Source of the DNA: Texcoconibacillus texcoconensis
GTDB taxonomy: Bacteria; Bacillota; Bacilli; Bacillales; Salisediminibacteriaceae
NCBI RefSeq assembly: GCF_014202575.1
Contig: NZ_JACHHB010000007.1
Location: 122,899 to 186,898, forward strand
Direction of reading: 5' to 3'
DNA length: 64,000 nucleotides
A program made the position numbers and the translations under genes. Below, piece by piece: positions 1 through 10,296 of the stretch. The notes beneath the pieces were generated by a model. That model did not search any database. It saw only the letters and a list, made by a program, of their open reading frames with translations, and was not told where the DNA came from. Within the stretch, counting starts at the first letter, position 1, and every line of letters begins with the position of its first letter.

Positions 1-411
1 GCTCAAGTCGGTGCTCCGAAAGAACCAGTTGTGGCATTGATCGGTGATGCTGGATTTCAAATGACAATGCAAGAACTAGCGATTCTTAATGAGTATCAAT
101 TGCCACTGAAAATTGTCATCGTTAATAATCAATCGATGGGCATGGTTCGCCAATGGCAAGAGCTTTATTATAACGAAAGATATTCTGAATCGTTAATTCC
201 AAACCAACCTGATTATGTTAAATTATCCGAATCTTTTGGCATAAAAGGGAAATCTGTAAATTGTGAAGAAGATTTTCAACAAGTAATGAAAGAAGCATTG
301 CAAACGGATGGCCCGTTTCTTATCGATTGTAGTGTAACACCTGAAGAGAATGTATATCCAATGGTGGGTCCAGGTAAAGGGATTCAAGAGATGGTAGGTG
401 TTAAGCCGTGA
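1..411 (+). CDS. ilvB: Acetolactate synthase large subunit, C-terminal part (5' end outside window)
   Basis: The window opens inside this gene; the frame is open from base 1, so the true start lies upstream. The visible 136 residues are the C-terminal thiamine diphosphate domain: GDAG at visible residues 15-18 followed about 25 residues later by NN (42-43) is the ThDP/Mg binding motif of acetohydroxyacid synthases, and the tail VYPMVGPGKGIQEMVG is typical of IlvB. The enzyme condenses pyruvate with pyruvate or 2-oxobutyrate at the first common step of valine, leucine and isoleucine synthesis. Its TGA overlaps the GTG start of ilvN, so the two subunits are translationally coupled. Family assignment is firm; regulation cannot be judged because the leader is missing. 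Confidence 0.95.
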   Translation, partial: AQVGAPKEPVVALIGDAGFQMTMQELAILNEYQLPLKIVIVNNQSMGMVRQWQELYYNERYSESLIPNQPDYVKLSESFGIKGKSVNCEEDFQQVMKEALQTDGPFLIDCSVTPEENVYPMVGPGKGIQEMVGVKP

Positions 412-686
412 GAAGAACTGTAAATTTACTCGTCAACAACAAACTCGGTGTCTTAAACCGTATGACAAATTTATTTTTACGAAAGAGTCTTAATATTGAA
501 TACCTAACAGTAGGCCCTGTCGATGATGATTCAAATGTATCGATGTTAACCGTAGTTATCAATTTAGAGGAAGATCAGGTAATGGAAGAAATGAAAAACC
601 AATTGGAAAAACAAGTTGATGTGATCAGCATTACTGAAACATCTTCGAAATCATTATTCTTTTCTAAAACTTACGAAAAACAATAA
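408..686 (+). CDS. ilvN: Acetolactate synthase small (regulatory) subunit, short form
   Basis: 92 residues starting at GTG inside the ilvB stop (GTGA overlap). Residues about 2-72 form one ACT domain ([29 protein letters not shown]), the valine-binding regulatory fold of IlvN/IlvH. Most bacterial IlvN/IlvH proteins are about 160-170 residues with a second C-terminal domain; this one stops after the ACT domain, like the short IlvM of enterobacteria. It binds the catalytic subunit and should confer feedback control, but the missing second domain makes the strength of valine inhibition uncertain. Position between ilvB and ilvC is the standard operon order. Confidence 0.92.
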   Translation: MRRTVNLLVNNKLGVLNRMTNLFLRKSLNIEYLTVGPVDDDSNVSMLTVVINLEEDQVMEEMKNQLEKQVDVISITETSSKSLFFSKTYEKQ

Positions 687-700
687 GGGAGCGATTAAAC

Positions 701-1717
701 ATGGTAAACATTTATTATGATCAAGACATTTCTTTACAAGCAATTACAGACAAAAAAGTAGCAGTTGTTGGTTATGGTTCTCAAGGCCACGCACATGCAC
801 AAAACTTGAAAGAAAATGGATGCGATGTTCGAATTGGTCTTCGTCCAGGAAAGTCATGGAGTAAAGCTGAAAATGATGGGTTTCGCGTTACTACACCAGA
901 AGAGGCAACACAAGAAGCTGATGTGATCATGATTTTGCTTCCGGACGAGAGCCAACCAAATGTTTATACTCAACAAATTAAGCCTAATTTAGCACCAGGG
1001 AAGGCAATTGCATTTGCGCACGGTTTCAATATTCACTTCAGTCAAATTGTCCCTCCAGAAGATGTAGACGTGTTTCTTGTTGCGCCAAAAGGTCCAGGTC
1101 ACCTAGTGCGTCGTGTATTTGCAGATGGTGGTGGCGTTCCGTCTCTTTTCGCTGTATACCAAGATGCGAGTGGGAATGCACGAGATATCGCACTAGCTTA
1201 TAGTAAAGGGATCGGTGCAGGTCGTGCAGCAATCATGGAAACGTCCTTCCAAGAAGAAACGGAAACAGACCTATTCGGAGAACAGGCTGTCCTTTGCGGA
1301 GGTACAACTTCACTCATTAAAGCAGGCTTTGAAACATTGACTGAAGCTGGTTATCAACCAGAAGTTGCTTACTTTGAATGTTTACATGAGTTGAAACTAA
1401 TCGTAGATCTTCTCTACGAAGAGGGAATTGAAGGTATGCGTTATTCTATCTCTGATACAGCACAATGGGGAGATTTCACTGCTGGACCTAGAATCATTAC
1501 TGAAGATACGAAACAGGAAATGAAGAAGATTTTAGAAGAGATTCAAAGCGGACAGTTTGCTAAAGGATGGGTGCTAGAGAACCAAACAAATCGCCCAATG
1601 TTTAACGCTTTAAATCAAAAAGAAAATGACCATCAAATTGAAGAGGTAGGACGTAAACTCCGTGAAAAGATGCCATTTGTCAAACAAAAAAACAAAGGGA
1701 TGGTCGGTAATGCGTAA
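701..1717 (+). CDS. ilvC: Ketol-acid reductoisomerase (NADP)
   Basis: 338 residues, the usual length of class I KARI. The nucleotide-binding loop GYGSQG is at residues 24-29, followed by the typical RPGKSWSKA segment; the acidic catalytic helices with metal-binding Asp/Glu ([16 protein letters not shown] and [12 protein letters not shown]) are present. It converts acetolactate or acetohydroxybutyrate to the dihydroxy acid with NADPH and Mg. Start ATG follows AAGGGAGCG; it lies 14 bases after ilvN and its end overlaps leuA, in one ilv-leu operon. Confidence 0.97.
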   Translation: MVNIYYDQDISLQAITDKKVAVVGYGSQGHAHAQNLKENGCDVRIGLRPGKSWSKAENDGFRVTTPEEATQEADVIMILLPDESQPNVYTQQIKPNLAPGKAIAFAHGFNIHFSQIVPPEDVDVFLVAPKGPGHLVRRVFADGGGVPSLFAVYQDASGNARDIALAYSKGIGAGRAAIMETSFQEETETDLFGEQAVLCGGTTSLIKAGFETLTEAGYQPEVAYFECLHELKLIVDLLYEEGIEGMRYSISDTAQWGDFTAGPRIITEDTKQEMKKILEEIQSGQFAKGWVLENQTNRPMFNALNQKENDHQIEEVGRKLREKMPFVKQKNKGMVGNA

Positions 1718-3257
1718 AATCCAAGTCTTTGATACGACTTTGAGAGATGGTGAACAGTCTGCTGGAGTCAATTTGCACGCCCACGAAAAATTAGAAATTG
1801 CACTCCAATTGGAAAAGTTCGGTGTCGACGTCATGGAAGCAGGTTTTCCTGCTTCTTCTGACGGCGATTTTCAATCCGTTCGCGAAATTGCAAAAAAGGT
1901 CAAGAATTGTACAGTAGTAGGTTTGGCACGTACGATTCAAAGCGATATTGATGCTGTCCGTAGCGCTGTACAAGATGCAGCGTATCCAGGTATTCATATT
2001 TTTGTAGGAACATCACCAATTCATATGAAATATAAATTGAAAAAAACTTCACAGGAAGTTATCGACCTCTCTGTTTCATCTGTTAAATATGCCGCTCAAT
2101 TCTTTTCACACATTCAGTGGTCCGCTGAAGATGCAACCCGTAGTGATTGGACGTTCTTAGCTGAAATTATTGAGAAAGTGATCGATGCTGGAGCAACAGT
2201 GATTAATTTACCTGACACGGTAGGTTATACGACACCTGAAGAGTATAGTGAACTATTTAAATATATTCGTTCAAACGTTTCGAACATCGAAAAAGCCAAA
2301 CTATCAGCACATTGTCATGATGATCTAGGTTTGGCTGTTTGTAATACCCTTGCAGCTGTTCAAGGTGGTGTTGATCAAATTGAGGGAACGATCAATGGGA
2401 TCGGAGAAAGAGCTGGAAATGCATCACTTGAAGAAGCGGTCGTTGCTTTAAAAGTAAGAAAGGATTTTTATCAAGCTGAAACAGATGTTGAGTTAACGCA
2501 AACAATGCGTACAAGTCAACTTGTAAGTAAATTAACAGGTATGATGATTCCGCAAAATAAAGCTGTTGTCGGGGCAAATGCTTTCGCTCATGAGTCAGGT
2601 ATTCACCAAGACGGTGTACTCAAAAATAAAGAAACGTATGAAATTATCGATCCAGAAATGGTCGGCGTTACGTCTAATAAAATGGTTCTCGGTAAACATT
2701 CAGGACGTCATGCTTTCAGAGATAAATATAAACAGATGGGTCTTGATTTAACAGAAGAAGAGGAAAATCGTTTGTTTGACGCATTTAAAGACTTAACGGC
2801 GAAGAAAAAAGAAGTGACAGAGAATGATATATTTGCCTTAATGATCGAAACGTCATTAAAAGGATCGAGTCCAGCTTATAAATTAGAGTTATTGCAAGTT
2901 TCATACGGATCGAATGTGATTCCAACGACAACTGTTCAAATTCGAATGCCGGACGGAAGTATTGCAGAAGAATCAGCAACTGGGCAAGGTAGCGTTCAAT
3001 CTTTATATAATACGATTGAAAAAATTATTCCAGAAGAAGTGTCACTTTCTGATTACAGAATCCAATCAACAACCGATGGAAGTGACTCATTAGCTGAAGT
3101 ATATGTAACCGTTGAATTTCATGATCAAGTCTCTAGTGGTAGAGGCGTTGAGAATGATGTATTAGAAGCATCTGCAAAAGCTTACCTTGATGCGATCAAC
3201 CGAGTTCATTTAAAAGAATGGTTCTCGCAAAATGAGAAAGGAGTCGGAGCCATTTGA
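1710..3257 (+). CDS. leuA: 2-isopropylmalate synthase
   Basis: 515 residues. I start it at the ATG at 1710 because AAAGGGA lies just upstream and the protein then begins [19 protein letters not shown], the conserved N terminus of LeuA; an upstream in-frame start would add 16 residues inside ilvC. It overlaps ilvC by 8 bases. HxH metal ligands are in [13 protein letters not shown], with GERAGNAS and ESGIHQDG further on; the last 130 residues are the leucine-binding allosteric domain. It condenses 2-oxoisovalerate with acetyl-CoA, the committed step to leucine, and is expected to be feedback-inhibited by leucine. Confidence 0.96.
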   Translation: MRKIQVFDTTLRDGEQSAGVNLHAHEKLEIALQLEKFGVDVMEAGFPASSDGDFQSVREIAKKVKNCTVVGLARTIQSDIDAVRSAVQDAAYPGIHIFVGTSPIHMKYKLKKTSQEVIDLSVSSVKYAAQFFSHIQWSAEDATRSDWTFLAEIIEKVIDAGATVINLPDTVGYTTPEEYSELFKYIRSNVSNIEKAKLSAHCHDDLGLAVCNTLAAVQGGVDQIEGTINGIGERAGNASLEEAVVALKVRKDFYQAETDVELTQTMRTSQLVSKLTGMMIPQNKAVVGANAFAHESGIHQDGVLKNKETYEIIDPEMVGVTSNKMVLGKHSGRHAFRDKYKQMGLDLTEEEENRLFDAFKDLTAKKKEVTENDIFALMIETSLKGSSPAYKLELLQVSYGSNVIPTTTVQIRMPDGSIAEESATGQGSVQSLYNTIEKIIPEEVSLSDYRIQSTTDGSDSLAEVYVTVEFHDQVSSGRGVENDVLEASAKAYLDAINRVHLKEWFSQNEKGVGAI

Positions 3258-4351
3258 GTTATAAAATCACAGTTTTACCAGGAGACGGGATAGGTCCAGA
3301 AATTACTAAAGAAGCTGTCAAATTACTTGATGCGGTCGGTGAAACGTACGGTCACAATTTTGAGTTTCAATATGCTGATATTGGAGGGGTTGCCGTAGAT
3401 AAACAAGGCACCCCTTTACCTGAACAAACTGTTCAACACTGTGAAAGTTGTGATGCGATCCTGTTAGGGGCAGTAGGTGGCCCGAAATGGGATGATGAAA
3501 CACCAGACCGTAAGCCTGAAACGGGACTTCTTGGTATAAGAAAGCAACTAAATCTATTTGCAAACTTACGACCAGCGATCGTGTATGATTCATTGCTTGA
3601 TGCATCCTCATTAAAACGCGATGTACTAGATGGAGCTGATTTACTCATCGTTCGTGAACTAACCGGGGGATTGTATTTCGGAAAACCTCGTGAAAGACGT
3701 GAGGGCGAGCACGGTCTTGAAGTCATTGACACACTTCATTATACAGAAGCAGAAATAGAGAGAATCATTCGAAAAGCGTTCGATTTAGCGCGATTAAGAA
3801 ATAAACAACTAACCTCAGTTGATAAAGCGAACGTCTTGGAAAATTCTCGTCTATGGCGGGAAGTTGCTAATCGTGTAGCAGCTGATTATCCAGATGTCGA
3901 GTTAAGTCATATGCTCGTTGATAATGCAGCGATGCAGCTTGTCAATGACCCAAAACAGTTTGATACGATTGTTACGGAAAATATGTTTGGAGATATTTTA
4001 AGTGATATCGCATCGATGATTACAGGTTCTCTTGGTATGTTGCCTTCAGCGAGTTTAAGTGCTGATGGCCCTGGGCTATATGAACCTGTTCATGGTTCAG
4101 CACCTGATATTGCTGGACAAAACATCGCTAATCCATTAGCTACACTTGCATCCTGTGCGATGCTCCTCCGCTACTCTCTTCACCTGAAAGAAGAGGCTGA
4201 CGCTGTTGAGGAAGCGATATTAAAAACGTTGCGTGAAGGTTATCGTACAGGGGATATTGCAGCTATAGGCGAAGCTACGGTTTCAACAAGTGAGATGGGA
4301 GATATCGTTTGTCAACAAATTTTATCTGCTTCAATCAAACAATCTCAATAA
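3254..4351 (+). CDS. leuB: 3-isopropylmalate dehydrogenase
   Basis: 365 residues from a TTG start that overlaps the leuA TGA by four bases, with AAAGGAG at 3237-3243 as ribosome site. The N terminus [13 protein letters not shown], the LFANLRPA substrate segment, the DNAAMQLV and [10 protein letters not shown] metal-binding region and [13 protein letters not shown] cofactor loop are those of NAD-dependent 3-isopropylmalate dehydrogenases rather than isocitrate dehydrogenases. It oxidatively decarboxylates 3-isopropylmalate in leucine synthesis. About 95 non-coding bases separate it from leuC, the only real gap in the operon. Confidence 0.96.
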   Translation: MSYKITVLPGDGIGPEITKEAVKLLDAVGETYGHNFEFQYADIGGVAVDKQGTPLPEQTVQHCESCDAILLGAVGGPKWDDETPDRKPETGLLGIRKQLNLFANLRPAIVYDSLLDASSLKRDVLDGADLLIVRELTGGLYFGKPRERREGEHGLEVIDTLHYTEAEIERIIRKAFDLARLRNKQLTSVDKANVLENSRLWREVANRVAADYPDVELSHMLVDNAAMQLVNDPKQFDTIVTENMFGDILSDIASMITGSLGMLPSASLSADGPGLYEPVHGSAPDIAGQNIANPLATLASCAMLLRYSLHLKEEADAVEEAILKTLREGYRTGDIAAIGEATVSTSEMGDIVCQQILSASIKQSQ

Positions 4352-4445
4352 CTAACGTAAAGCCTATTTTTTACTAAGCAATGAAAACTTATTTTATATT
4401 AGTAACATTGCAGTGCGGGAAACGATCAGAAAGAAGGTGTCAGTG

Positions 4446-5858
4446 ATGAAACCGAAGACGTTGTTCGAAAAAATTTGGGATCAACACGTCGTCGTAGAAG
4501 AAGAAGGAAAACCTCATCTTCTTTATGTCGACTTGCATATGGTTCATGAAGTAACTTCACCTCAGGCTTTTGAAGGCCTTAGGTTATCTAACCGTAGTGT
4601 GAGACGACCGGAATTAACTTTTGCTACGATGGACCACAATGTACCGACAAAAAATCCATTTCAAATTCATGACGATATTGCATCGAAACAAATTCAAACA
4701 TTAGAGAAAAACTGTCAAGAATTTGGTATTCAACTTGCAGATTTAGAAAGTTCAGACCAAGGGATTGTACATGTTATTGGGCCTGAGCTCGGATTAACCC
4801 TTCCTGGTAAGACCATCGTATGCGGAGATAGCCACACGTCAACGCACGGTGCATTTGGCGCAATTGCTTTTGGGATTGGAACGAGTGAAGTTGAACATGT
4901 TTTAGCAACACAAACCTTATGGCAAGAGAAGCCGAAAACACTAAAGGTTGATATTCAAGGTTCAAGAGCGTCGGGAGTGGCAGCAAAAGATGTGATTTTA
5001 GGTTTAATTGCTAAGTATGGGATTGCTTTTGGAACAGGATATGTGATCGAATACACGGGTCAAGCTGTTCAAGAAATGACGATGGAGGAACGAATGACCG
5101 TTTGTAATATGTCTATTGAAGCTGGTGCCAAAGCAGGTTTAATAGCACCAGATGAGACAACGTATGAATACCTCCGTGATCGTGAATATGCACCTAAAGG
5201 TGAAGACTTTGAAAAAGCAATTTTGGAATGGGAAGCTTTAAAAACCGATGAAGGTGCAGAATTTGATGAAGTGATCACCTTTGATGTCAATGAATTAGAA
5301 CCTCAAGTAACTTGGGGTACGAACCCTTCAATGGGCGTCGGTGTCAATGATGTCGTACCTGACCCTGAAAGCTTTACTAACCCTGTAGACCAGTCCTCTA
5401 CAAAGCAAGCATTAGAATATATGGACTTAAAACCAGGTACAAAAATGACGGATATTGAAATTGATTATGTATTTCTCGGTTCTTGTACAAATTCGCGAAT
5501 CGAGGACCTTCGAGCAGCCGCTGAAATTGCCAAAGGGCAAACTGTTGCACCTGGTGTAACTGCTATGGTTGTTCCTGGTTCTAAACGAGTAAAAGAACAA
5601 GCTGAGCAAGAAGGGCTAGATCAAATTTTTATAGAGGCTGGTTTTGACTGGCGTTCTGCAGGATGTAGCATGTGTCTAAGTATGAATCCAGACGTAGTAC
5701 CACCAGGGAAACGTTGTGCATCAACTTCAAACCGTAACTTTGAAGGGCGCCAGGGGCGAGCGGCAAGAACACATCTTGTTAGTCCGCAAATGGCTGTAGC
5801 AGCAGCGATTAACGGTCATTTTACAGATGTACGTGAACGATCAACAGTAAGGAGTTGA
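4446..5858 (+). CDS. leuC: 3-isopropylmalate dehydratase large subunit
   Basis: 470 residues from the ATG at 4446, giving [16 protein letters not shown], the standard LeuC N terminus; an in-frame start 33 bases upstream is less likely. The 4Fe-4S ligands are visible: one Cys in FLGSCTNSR and two in the C-terminal [26 protein letters not shown] is the aconitase-superfamily substrate motif. With LeuD it isomerises 2-isopropylmalate to 3-isopropylmalate. The leuD start follows 6 bases after its stop, so the subunits are co-translated. Confidence 0.96.
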   Translation: MKPKTLFEKIWDQHVVVEEEGKPHLLYVDLHMVHEVTSPQAFEGLRLSNRSVRRPELTFATMDHNVPTKNPFQIHDDIASKQIQTLEKNCQEFGIQLADLESSDQGIVHVIGPELGLTLPGKTIVCGDSHTSTHGAFGAIAFGIGTSEVEHVLATQTLWQEKPKTLKVDIQGSRASGVAAKDVILGLIAKYGIAFGTGYVIEYTGQAVQEMTMEERMTVCNMSIEAGAKAGLIAPDETTYEYLRDREYAPKGEDFEKAILEWEALKTDEGAEFDEVITFDVNELEPQVTWGTNPSMGVGVNDVVPDPESFTNPVDQSSTKQALEYMDLKPGTKMTDIEIDYVFLGSCTNSRIEDLRAAAEIAKGQTVAPGVTAMVVPGSKRVKEQAEQEGLDQIFIEAGFDWRSAGCSMCLSMNPDVVPPGKRCASTSNRNFEGRQGRAARTHLVSPQMAVAAAINGHFTDVRERSTVRS

Positions 5859-5864
5859 TAATAA

Positions 5865-6470
5865 ATGGAACCACTCGTTAAACATTCAGGGAAAGTCGCT
5901 CCCTTAGACAAGGTCAATGTCGACACGGATCAAATTATTCCAAAGCAATTTTTAAAGCGTGTAGAACGAACGGGATTTGGTCGATTTTTATTCTACGATT
6001 GGCGATATCAAGAGGATGAAGAGCCGAATCCAGATTTTGTTTTAAATCAACCGGCGTACCAATCAGCGACAATTTTACTTGCAAGAAATAATTTCGGCTG
6101 TGGATCGTCACGTGAACATGCGCCATGGGCACTTCTTGACTATGGTTTTAAAGTGATTATCGCACCTTCATTTGCTGATATTTTTTACAATAATTGTTTT
6201 AAGAATGGGATTCTACCAGTGAAATTAACGGAAGATGAAGTCGATTCATTATTCCAACAAGCCGATTCTTCGGAATTAACATTAACAGTTGACCTTGAGA
6301 AGCAAACCGTCTTAGATGAGAAAGGGAACAGTTATACGTTTGAAACTGACCCTTACAGGAGGAAGATGCTATTAGAAGGGTTAGATGATATCGGTTTGAC
6401 AGAAATGTATGAGTCTAACATTTCTAAGTATGAAGAAAAAGGAAAGGCCATTTATCAAAGTGTCTTTTAA
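5865..6470 (+). CDS. leuD: 3-isopropylmalate dehydratase small subunit
   Basis: 201 residues with AAGGAG upstream of [19 protein letters not shown] and the swivel-domain motif [16 protein letters not shown] identify LeuD, the small partner of LeuC in the isopropylmalate isomerase. It is the last gene of the ilv-leu operon and is followed within 10 bases by a stem-loop terminator, so the operon ends here. Confidence 0.96.
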   Translation: MEPLVKHSGKVAPLDKVNVDTDQIIPKQFLKRVERTGFGRFLFYDWRYQEDEEPNPDFVLNQPAYQSATILLARNNFGCGSSREHAPWALLDYGFKVIIAPSFADIFYNNCFKNGILPVKLTEDEVDSLFQQADSSELTLTVDLEKQTVLDEKGNSYTFETDPYRRKMLLEGLDDIGLTEMYESNISKYEEKGKAIYQSVF

Positions 6471-6476
6471 AACAAG

Positions 6477-6504
6477 AACTCCCCATTTATAGGGGAGTTT
6501 CTTT
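6477..6504 (+). terminator. Terminator of ilv-leu operon
   Basis: AACTCCCC and GGGGAGTT form an 8-bp stem around a 7-base loop, followed by TCTTTA. It lies between the convergent leuD and UPF0210 genes and may act for both. Confidence 0.8.
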
Positions 6505-6520
6505 ATGGTTAAAGATGAAA

Positions 6521-7891
6521 TTAATTAATAAGTGATTGTAGCGGTGCTGGAATTCTTCCACCACGATTTACGAGTTTATCCGACGAATAGGCGTTAACGC
6601 CCATGACTGGTGCACGTCCGAGTAAGCCTCCAAATTCAACGACATCTCCTTCGTTTTTACCAGGAACAGGAATGACGCGGACTGCAGTCGTTTTCTTGTT
6701 AATCATACCGATTGCAGCTTCATCAGCAATCATCGCAGAAAGGGCAGATGGTGTAACATCACCGGTAACGGCAATCATGTCTAATCCAACTGAACAGACA
6801 CACGTCATTGCTTCCAACTTGTCCAAAGACAAGCTGTCATCCATGATGCCACGAATCATCCCATTGTCTTCACTTACTGGAATAAACGCACCACTAAGTC
6901 CACCTACATAAGAACTAGCCATAGCTCCACCTTTTTTAACAGCATCATTCATGAGTGCAAGTGCAGCGATTGTTCCGTGTGTACCAACGCGTTCTAGTCC
7001 AATTTCCTCAAGGATTTCAGCTACGCTATCATTCATTGCATTCGTTGGTGCTAACGATAAATCCATAATTCCAAATGGTAGATTGAGTCGGTCAGCTACG
7101 ACTCGTCCGAGTAACTCACCAGCTCGAGTAATTTTAAATGCTGTTTTTTTAATTACGTCGGCAACTTCTCCAAGATCAGCGTCTGGATGTTTCTTTAATG
7201 CGTTAAGTACAACACCTGGGCCACTAACGCCGACGTTGATCACTGCTTCACTTTCTCCAGCACCATGAAACGCCCCAGCCATGAAAGGGTTGTCCTCTAC
7301 TGGATTACTAAAGACAACAAGTTTTGCACAAGCGATGCCATTTTGTTCACTCGTTAGCTCAGCTGATTTTTTGATGATTTCACCCATTTGTTTTACAGCA
7401 TCCATGTTGATCCCAGTTCGGGTTGTGGCAACAGAAATCGATCCGCATACCCGATCAGTGGTACTTAGGGCTTCAGGTAACGCATCCAATAACGTTTGAT
7501 CCCCTTTTGAAATGCCTTTATGTACGAGGGCAGAATACCCACCGATAAAGTCGACACCTAGGTCTTCTGCAGCTTTATCTAATGTTTTTGCAAACTGCAC
7601 AGCTTCTTCAGTGGTAGCGTTGCCTAACAATTCGGCTGCTGGAGTGATTGAAATTCGTTTATTGATGATTGGAATACCATAGGAATTTGCTGTTTCTTCA
7701 GCAACAGTTGTTAATTGTTCGGCATAACTTGTAATTTTTTGGTAGACATTATCCATCATTGTTTTTGCGTCACGGTCAATACAATCACGAAGATTGATCC
7801 CCATTGTGACCGTTCGAATATCAAGACTTTCCATTTGAACCATTCGAATGGTTTCTTGCATTTCTGAAAACGCAATATTCATATTGTTCAT
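6521..7891 (-). CDS. UPF0210 (DUF711) family protein
   Basis: 456 residues when started at the ATG at 7891, which gives [19 protein letters not shown] and follows AAAGGAGCG; a longer frame would run into the upstream ACT gene. The sequence ([20 protein letters not shown], glycine-rich [21 protein letters not shown] and a C-terminal [11 protein letters not shown]) matches the UPF0210/DUF711 family, whose enzymatic role is unknown; some structures recall radical-type lyases, but I do not assign activity. It lies 16 bases after the ACT protein gene, a conserved pairing, and both lie behind the glycine riboswitch, pointing to a role tied to glycine or one-carbon metabolism (inference). Confidence 0.9.
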   Translation of the reverse strand: MNNMNIAFSEMQETIRMVQMESLDIRTVTMGINLRDCIDRDAKTMMDNVYQKITSYAEQLTTVAEETANSYGIPIINKRISITPAAELLGNATTEEAVQFAKTLDKAAEDLGVDFIGGYSALVHKGISKGDQTLLDALPEALSTTDRVCGSISVATTRTGINMDAVKQMGEIIKKSAELTSEQNGIACAKLVVFSNPVEDNPFMAGAFHGAGESEAVINVGVSGPGVVLNALKKHPDADLGEVADVIKKTAFKITRAGELLGRVVADRLNLPFGIMDLSLAPTNAMNDSVAEILEEIGLERVGTHGTIAALALMNDAVKKGGAMASSYVGGLSGAFIPVSEDNGMIRGIMDDSLSLDKLEAMTCVCSVGLDMIAVTGDVTPSALSAMIADEAAIGMINKKTTAVRVIPVPGKNEGDVVEFGGLLGRAPVMGVNAYSSDKLVNRGGRIPAPLQSLIN

Positions 7892-7907
7892 TTGTTGTAC
7901 CGCTCCT

Positions 7908-8183
7908 TTAAATACGATGCATCGCCTGGAATATTTCTTCTCGTTGAATATTAATTTCAAGTGCGAGCTCTTCGCTTACTTTGTTTAAATCTTTTTCTAG
8001 CTCAGTTATTTTATTCGAGTCCTTTACATCAATGAGCATCATCATCGTAAAGAAATCTTGCAAGATGGTTTGATTAATATCTAATACGTTAAATTTGTGT
8101 TCAGCTAAAACGCCAGTAACTTTTGCAATAATACCTACTTGATCTTTTCCGACTACACTCACGACGGCACGTGTTTGTGTCAT
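7908..8183 (-). CDS. ACT domain protein, UPF0237 family
   Basis: 91 residues from the ATG at 8183, chosen because GAGGTG sits 6 bases upstream; two starts slightly upstream would overlap that ribosome site. The whole protein is one ACT-like domain ([33 protein letters not shown]), with the glycine-rich turn of small-molecule-binding ACT domains. UPF0237 proteins usually sit next to UPF0210 genes, as here, and probably act as its regulatory or ligand-sensing partner. First gene downstream of the glycine riboswitch; glycine as its ligand is a guess from context. Confidence 0.9.
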   Translation of the reverse strand: MTQTRAVVSVVGKDQVGIIAKVTGVLAEHKFNVLDINQTILQDFFTMMMLIDVKDSNKITELEKDLNKVSEELALEINIQREEIFQAMHRI

Positions 8184-8240
8184 GTTCATCACCTCATAAA
8201 TTCATGTCATATTGTTGTTTAGTAAAAACGGGTTGCAAAT

Positions 8241-8267
8241 AAAAAAAGATTGGATTCTATCCAATCT
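8241..8267 (-). terminator. Riboswitch expression-platform terminator
   Basis: On the minus strand a 9-bp stem AGATTGGAT/ATCCAATCT with a 3-base loop is followed by seven T. It lies between the glycine aptamer and the ACT gene start, the right place for glycine-controlled transcription termination or readthrough. Confidence 0.8.
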
Positions 8268-8284
8268 CTGTACACAAAAGAACG

Positions 8285-8388
8285 ACAGTCCACAAGTGTG
8301 GCGCTACCATACTTCTGTCCATGTGCCTGAGATTGTGAACCCTTCGGCGCCGCTCTTGACGGACTCTCCAGAAGTTGCTCCAACTATA
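8285..8388 (-). ncRNA. Glycine riboswitch (single aptamer)
   Basis: Read on the minus strand the segment contains CTGGAGAGTCCGTC, then GGCGCCGAAGGGTTCAC, then AATCTCAGGCACATGGACAGA. GGAGAG, the CGCCGAAGG core and CTCAGGCA...GGACAGA are the signature blocks of the gcvT-type glycine riboswitch. Only one full aptamer is seen, with a short partner-like hairpin (CCACACTTGTGG) after it, as in singlet riboswitches with a ghost aptamer. A promoter lies upstream and a terminator downstream. Glycine switches usually turn genes on; here the targets are the ACT and UPF0210 genes rather than gcvT. Confidence 0.88.
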
Positions 8389-8433
8389 GTGTTACCCATA
8401 GCTTTCATCGCAACGTATAAAGTTATTACAAGA

Positions 8434-8462
8434 ATCTTACCACCTTCTATAATGGTCGTCAA
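8434..8462 (-). promoter_or_regulatory. SigA-type promoter of the glycine riboswitch transcript
   Basis: On the minus strand TTGACG (8462-8457) and TAAGAT (8439-8434) are separated by 17 bases. The predicted start near 8427 leaves about 40 bases before the aptamer, too little for a second aptamer upstream. Confidence 0.6.
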
Positions 8463-8529
8463 TTTTCTTATTAGTAAAGGGAGGAATATTTTAATGTTAT
8501 TGAAGTTGTTAGTTTGTGTAAAAGTATGA

Positions 8530-9045
8530 CAAGGGTAAAAGCAAATTGCTTCGCAATAGAATGAATTTCATAATAGATGATGTAAAGATCATTTCCGAAC
8601 ATGGATTGTGATTTTCACTGCAGGCGGACGCTTTCCCAAGGGCTTGTCTTCAGCTAAATTCGCTAAATTCAGCTCCACAAACCGTCGCTAAATAGGATCT
8701 TCATACTGCGCTTATCCTTTGGGCGTCGCCGCCTTTCGTTTCAATCAGTTATCACGAACGTTAACCTTCTTGATAACTAATTACATTCGTGATGTTTGTT
8801 AAAAGCCTTCATTATGAAATTGGTTCAATAGTAAAACAATTTAGATATGGTGTAATTAAGCGGGGATAAACTGAGAGTCACTTGCTGACTGGTGCTCCAA
8901 GAAAACCATACTTATACAATAAGTGGTTCATTATTTTCTAGTGGACGTGCATTTTTAGACAAAACAATTACTGAATTTGTGAAATTCCGAGAGGTTATGA
9001 CAAGGATAGCTTATGCAAAAACTGTGCGAAAGAAAAAAGACACCT
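8530..9045. other. Long intergenic region upstream of ilvE
   Basis: About 600 bases without a supported gene lie between the riboswitch promoter and ilvE. It holds the first copy of the dispersed repeat (8616-8737) and, near 8910-8935, an imperfect hairpin (ACTTAT/ATAAGT). A possible cre-like site follows at 9046. No T-box specifier or conserved T-box antiterminator block was found. Confidence 0.5.
8616..8737. repeat. Dispersed palindromic repeat, copy 1
   Basis: Begins CACTGCAGGCGGACGCTTTC and ends near GGGCGTCGCCGCCTTTC; the ends are imperfect inverted repeats (GGCGGACGC against GCGTCGCCGCC). Internal CAAGGGCTTGTCTTCAGCTA and GGATCTTCA are shared with the copy at 14040-14146. It has no reading frame and lies between genes, as expected for a small non-autonomous repeat. 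Confidence 0.75.
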
Positions 9046-9060
9046 AAGAAAGCGCTTACT
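9046..9060 (+). promoter_or_regulatory. Possible catabolite-responsive element (cre)
   Basis: AAGAAAGCGCTTACT differs at one position from the CcpA cre consensus WTGNAANCGNWNNCW. It lies about 80 bases upstream of the ilvE start. CcpA control of branched-chain amino acid genes is known in B. subtilis; here it is only a motif match. Confidence 0.35.
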
Positions 9061-9141
9061 TAAAACTTCATCCTTGTAATTACCGATCAAAAAATTTAAA
9101 ATTATTAGATAATATCGGTTATGACAGTAAGGAGAGTTTTT

Positions 9142-10245
9142 ATGACATTGCAAACGATAGCCTTCGAAAAACGGGAGCAACTCAAACAAAAGCCTAACTC
9201 AGATCAATTAGGGTTTGGGAAATACTTCACCGATCATATGTTCTTAATGGATTACGATGAGCAAAAAGACTGGCACAATCCAAGGATTGTTCCGTATCAA
9301 TCGATTTCTGTCGATCCATCTGCAATGATTTTTCATTATGGCCAAACGGTATTTGAAGGGTTAAAAGCCTATCGAACAGAAGATGATCAAATTTTACTAT
9401 TTCGACCAGAGAATAATATGAAACGTTTAAATCAATCCAGTAAGAGAATGAGCATACCAGAAATCGATGAAGAAGAGGTTCTTCATTATTTACAACAGCT
9501 CATCGCGATTGAACAAGATTGGGTTCCATCAGCAGAGGGTACATCCCTATATATTAGGCCTGTCGTAATTGCTACAGATCCAAATTTATCTGTAGAACCT
9601 TCGAAAACTTATACGTTCATGATCATTTTATCTCCTGTTGGTTCGTATTACCCTCAAGGGATCAAACCAGTATCAATTCGTGTGGAACAACAATATACAC
9701 GAGCGGTAAAAGGTGGTACAGGAACAGCAAAAACAGCAGCGAATTATTCAGGTGCATATAAAGCACAAGAAAAAGCAACTGAACAAGGGCTTTCACAAGT
9801 TCTTTGGCTCGATGGTATTGAGAAAAAATATATTGAAGAAGTCGGCAGTATGAATGTCTTTTTCAAAATTGATGGTGAGGTAATTACACCTGAACTAAAC
9901 GGAAGTATTTTAGAAGGCATAACGAGAAAATCGACGATCGAGTTGTTAAATCATTGGGGAATCCCTGTTAAAGAACAGAAAATTTCTATGGCTGAACTCC
10001 ATGCCTATTATCATAATGGGAAATTAGAAGAAGCATTCGGCACAGGAACAGCAGCAGTTATCTCTCCAATAGGTGAACTCATCTGGGAAAACGAAAAGCT
10101 TGTCATTAACGAAGGACAAATAGGTGAAGTAGCCAAAAAATTGTACGATACAATTACAGGCATTCAGACTGGCAAGGTAAAAGATCGTTATGGTTGGACT
10201 GTTGAAGCTGCAAGCAAAACAATGAATACTTCACCTTCACTATAA
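9142..10245 (+). CDS. ilvE: Branched-chain amino acid aminotransferase
   Basis: 367 residues from ATG 9142, preceded by AAGGAGAG; an in-frame upstream ATG would place the ribosome site inside the gene. It is the longer class II (eukaryote-like, IlvK/YbgE) form of fold-type IV PLP aminotransferases: FGKYFTDHMFLMDY, FHYGQTVFEGLKAYR, IRPVVIATDP and the segment RAVKGGTGTAKTAANYSGAY with the PLP-binding Lys, then FGTGTAAVISPIG. It interconverts branched-chain 2-oxo acids and amino acids using glutamate. With ilvA next door it completes a second branched-chain cluster. Confidence 0.94.
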   Translation: MTLQTIAFEKREQLKQKPNSDQLGFGKYFTDHMFLMDYDEQKDWHNPRIVPYQSISVDPSAMIFHYGQTVFEGLKAYRTEDDQILLFRPENNMKRLNQSSKRMSIPEIDEEEVLHYLQQLIAIEQDWVPSAEGTSLYIRPVVIATDPNLSVEPSKTYTFMIILSPVGSYYPQGIKPVSIRVEQQYTRAVKGGTGTAKTAANYSGAYKAQEKATEQGLSQVLWLDGIEKKYIEEVGSMNVFFKIDGEVITPELNGSILEGITRKSTIELLNHWGIPVKEQKISMAELHAYYHNGKLEEAFGTGTAAVISPIGELIWENEKLVINEGQIGEVAKKLYDTITGIQTGKVKDRYGWTVEAASKTMNTSPSL

Positions 10246-10296
10246 ACAAGGAAAGATGATTGATACATGAAAAAAAATGATGGAAAGGATAAAAGT

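Noticed and set aside
8865..8905. CTGAGA-containing element before ilvE resembling a TPP riboswitch
   Set aside because: Other thi-box blocks are absent and spacing is wrong.
8820..9141. T-box leader upstream of ilvE
   Set aside because: No T-box sequence block and no antiterminator/terminator pair could be identified.
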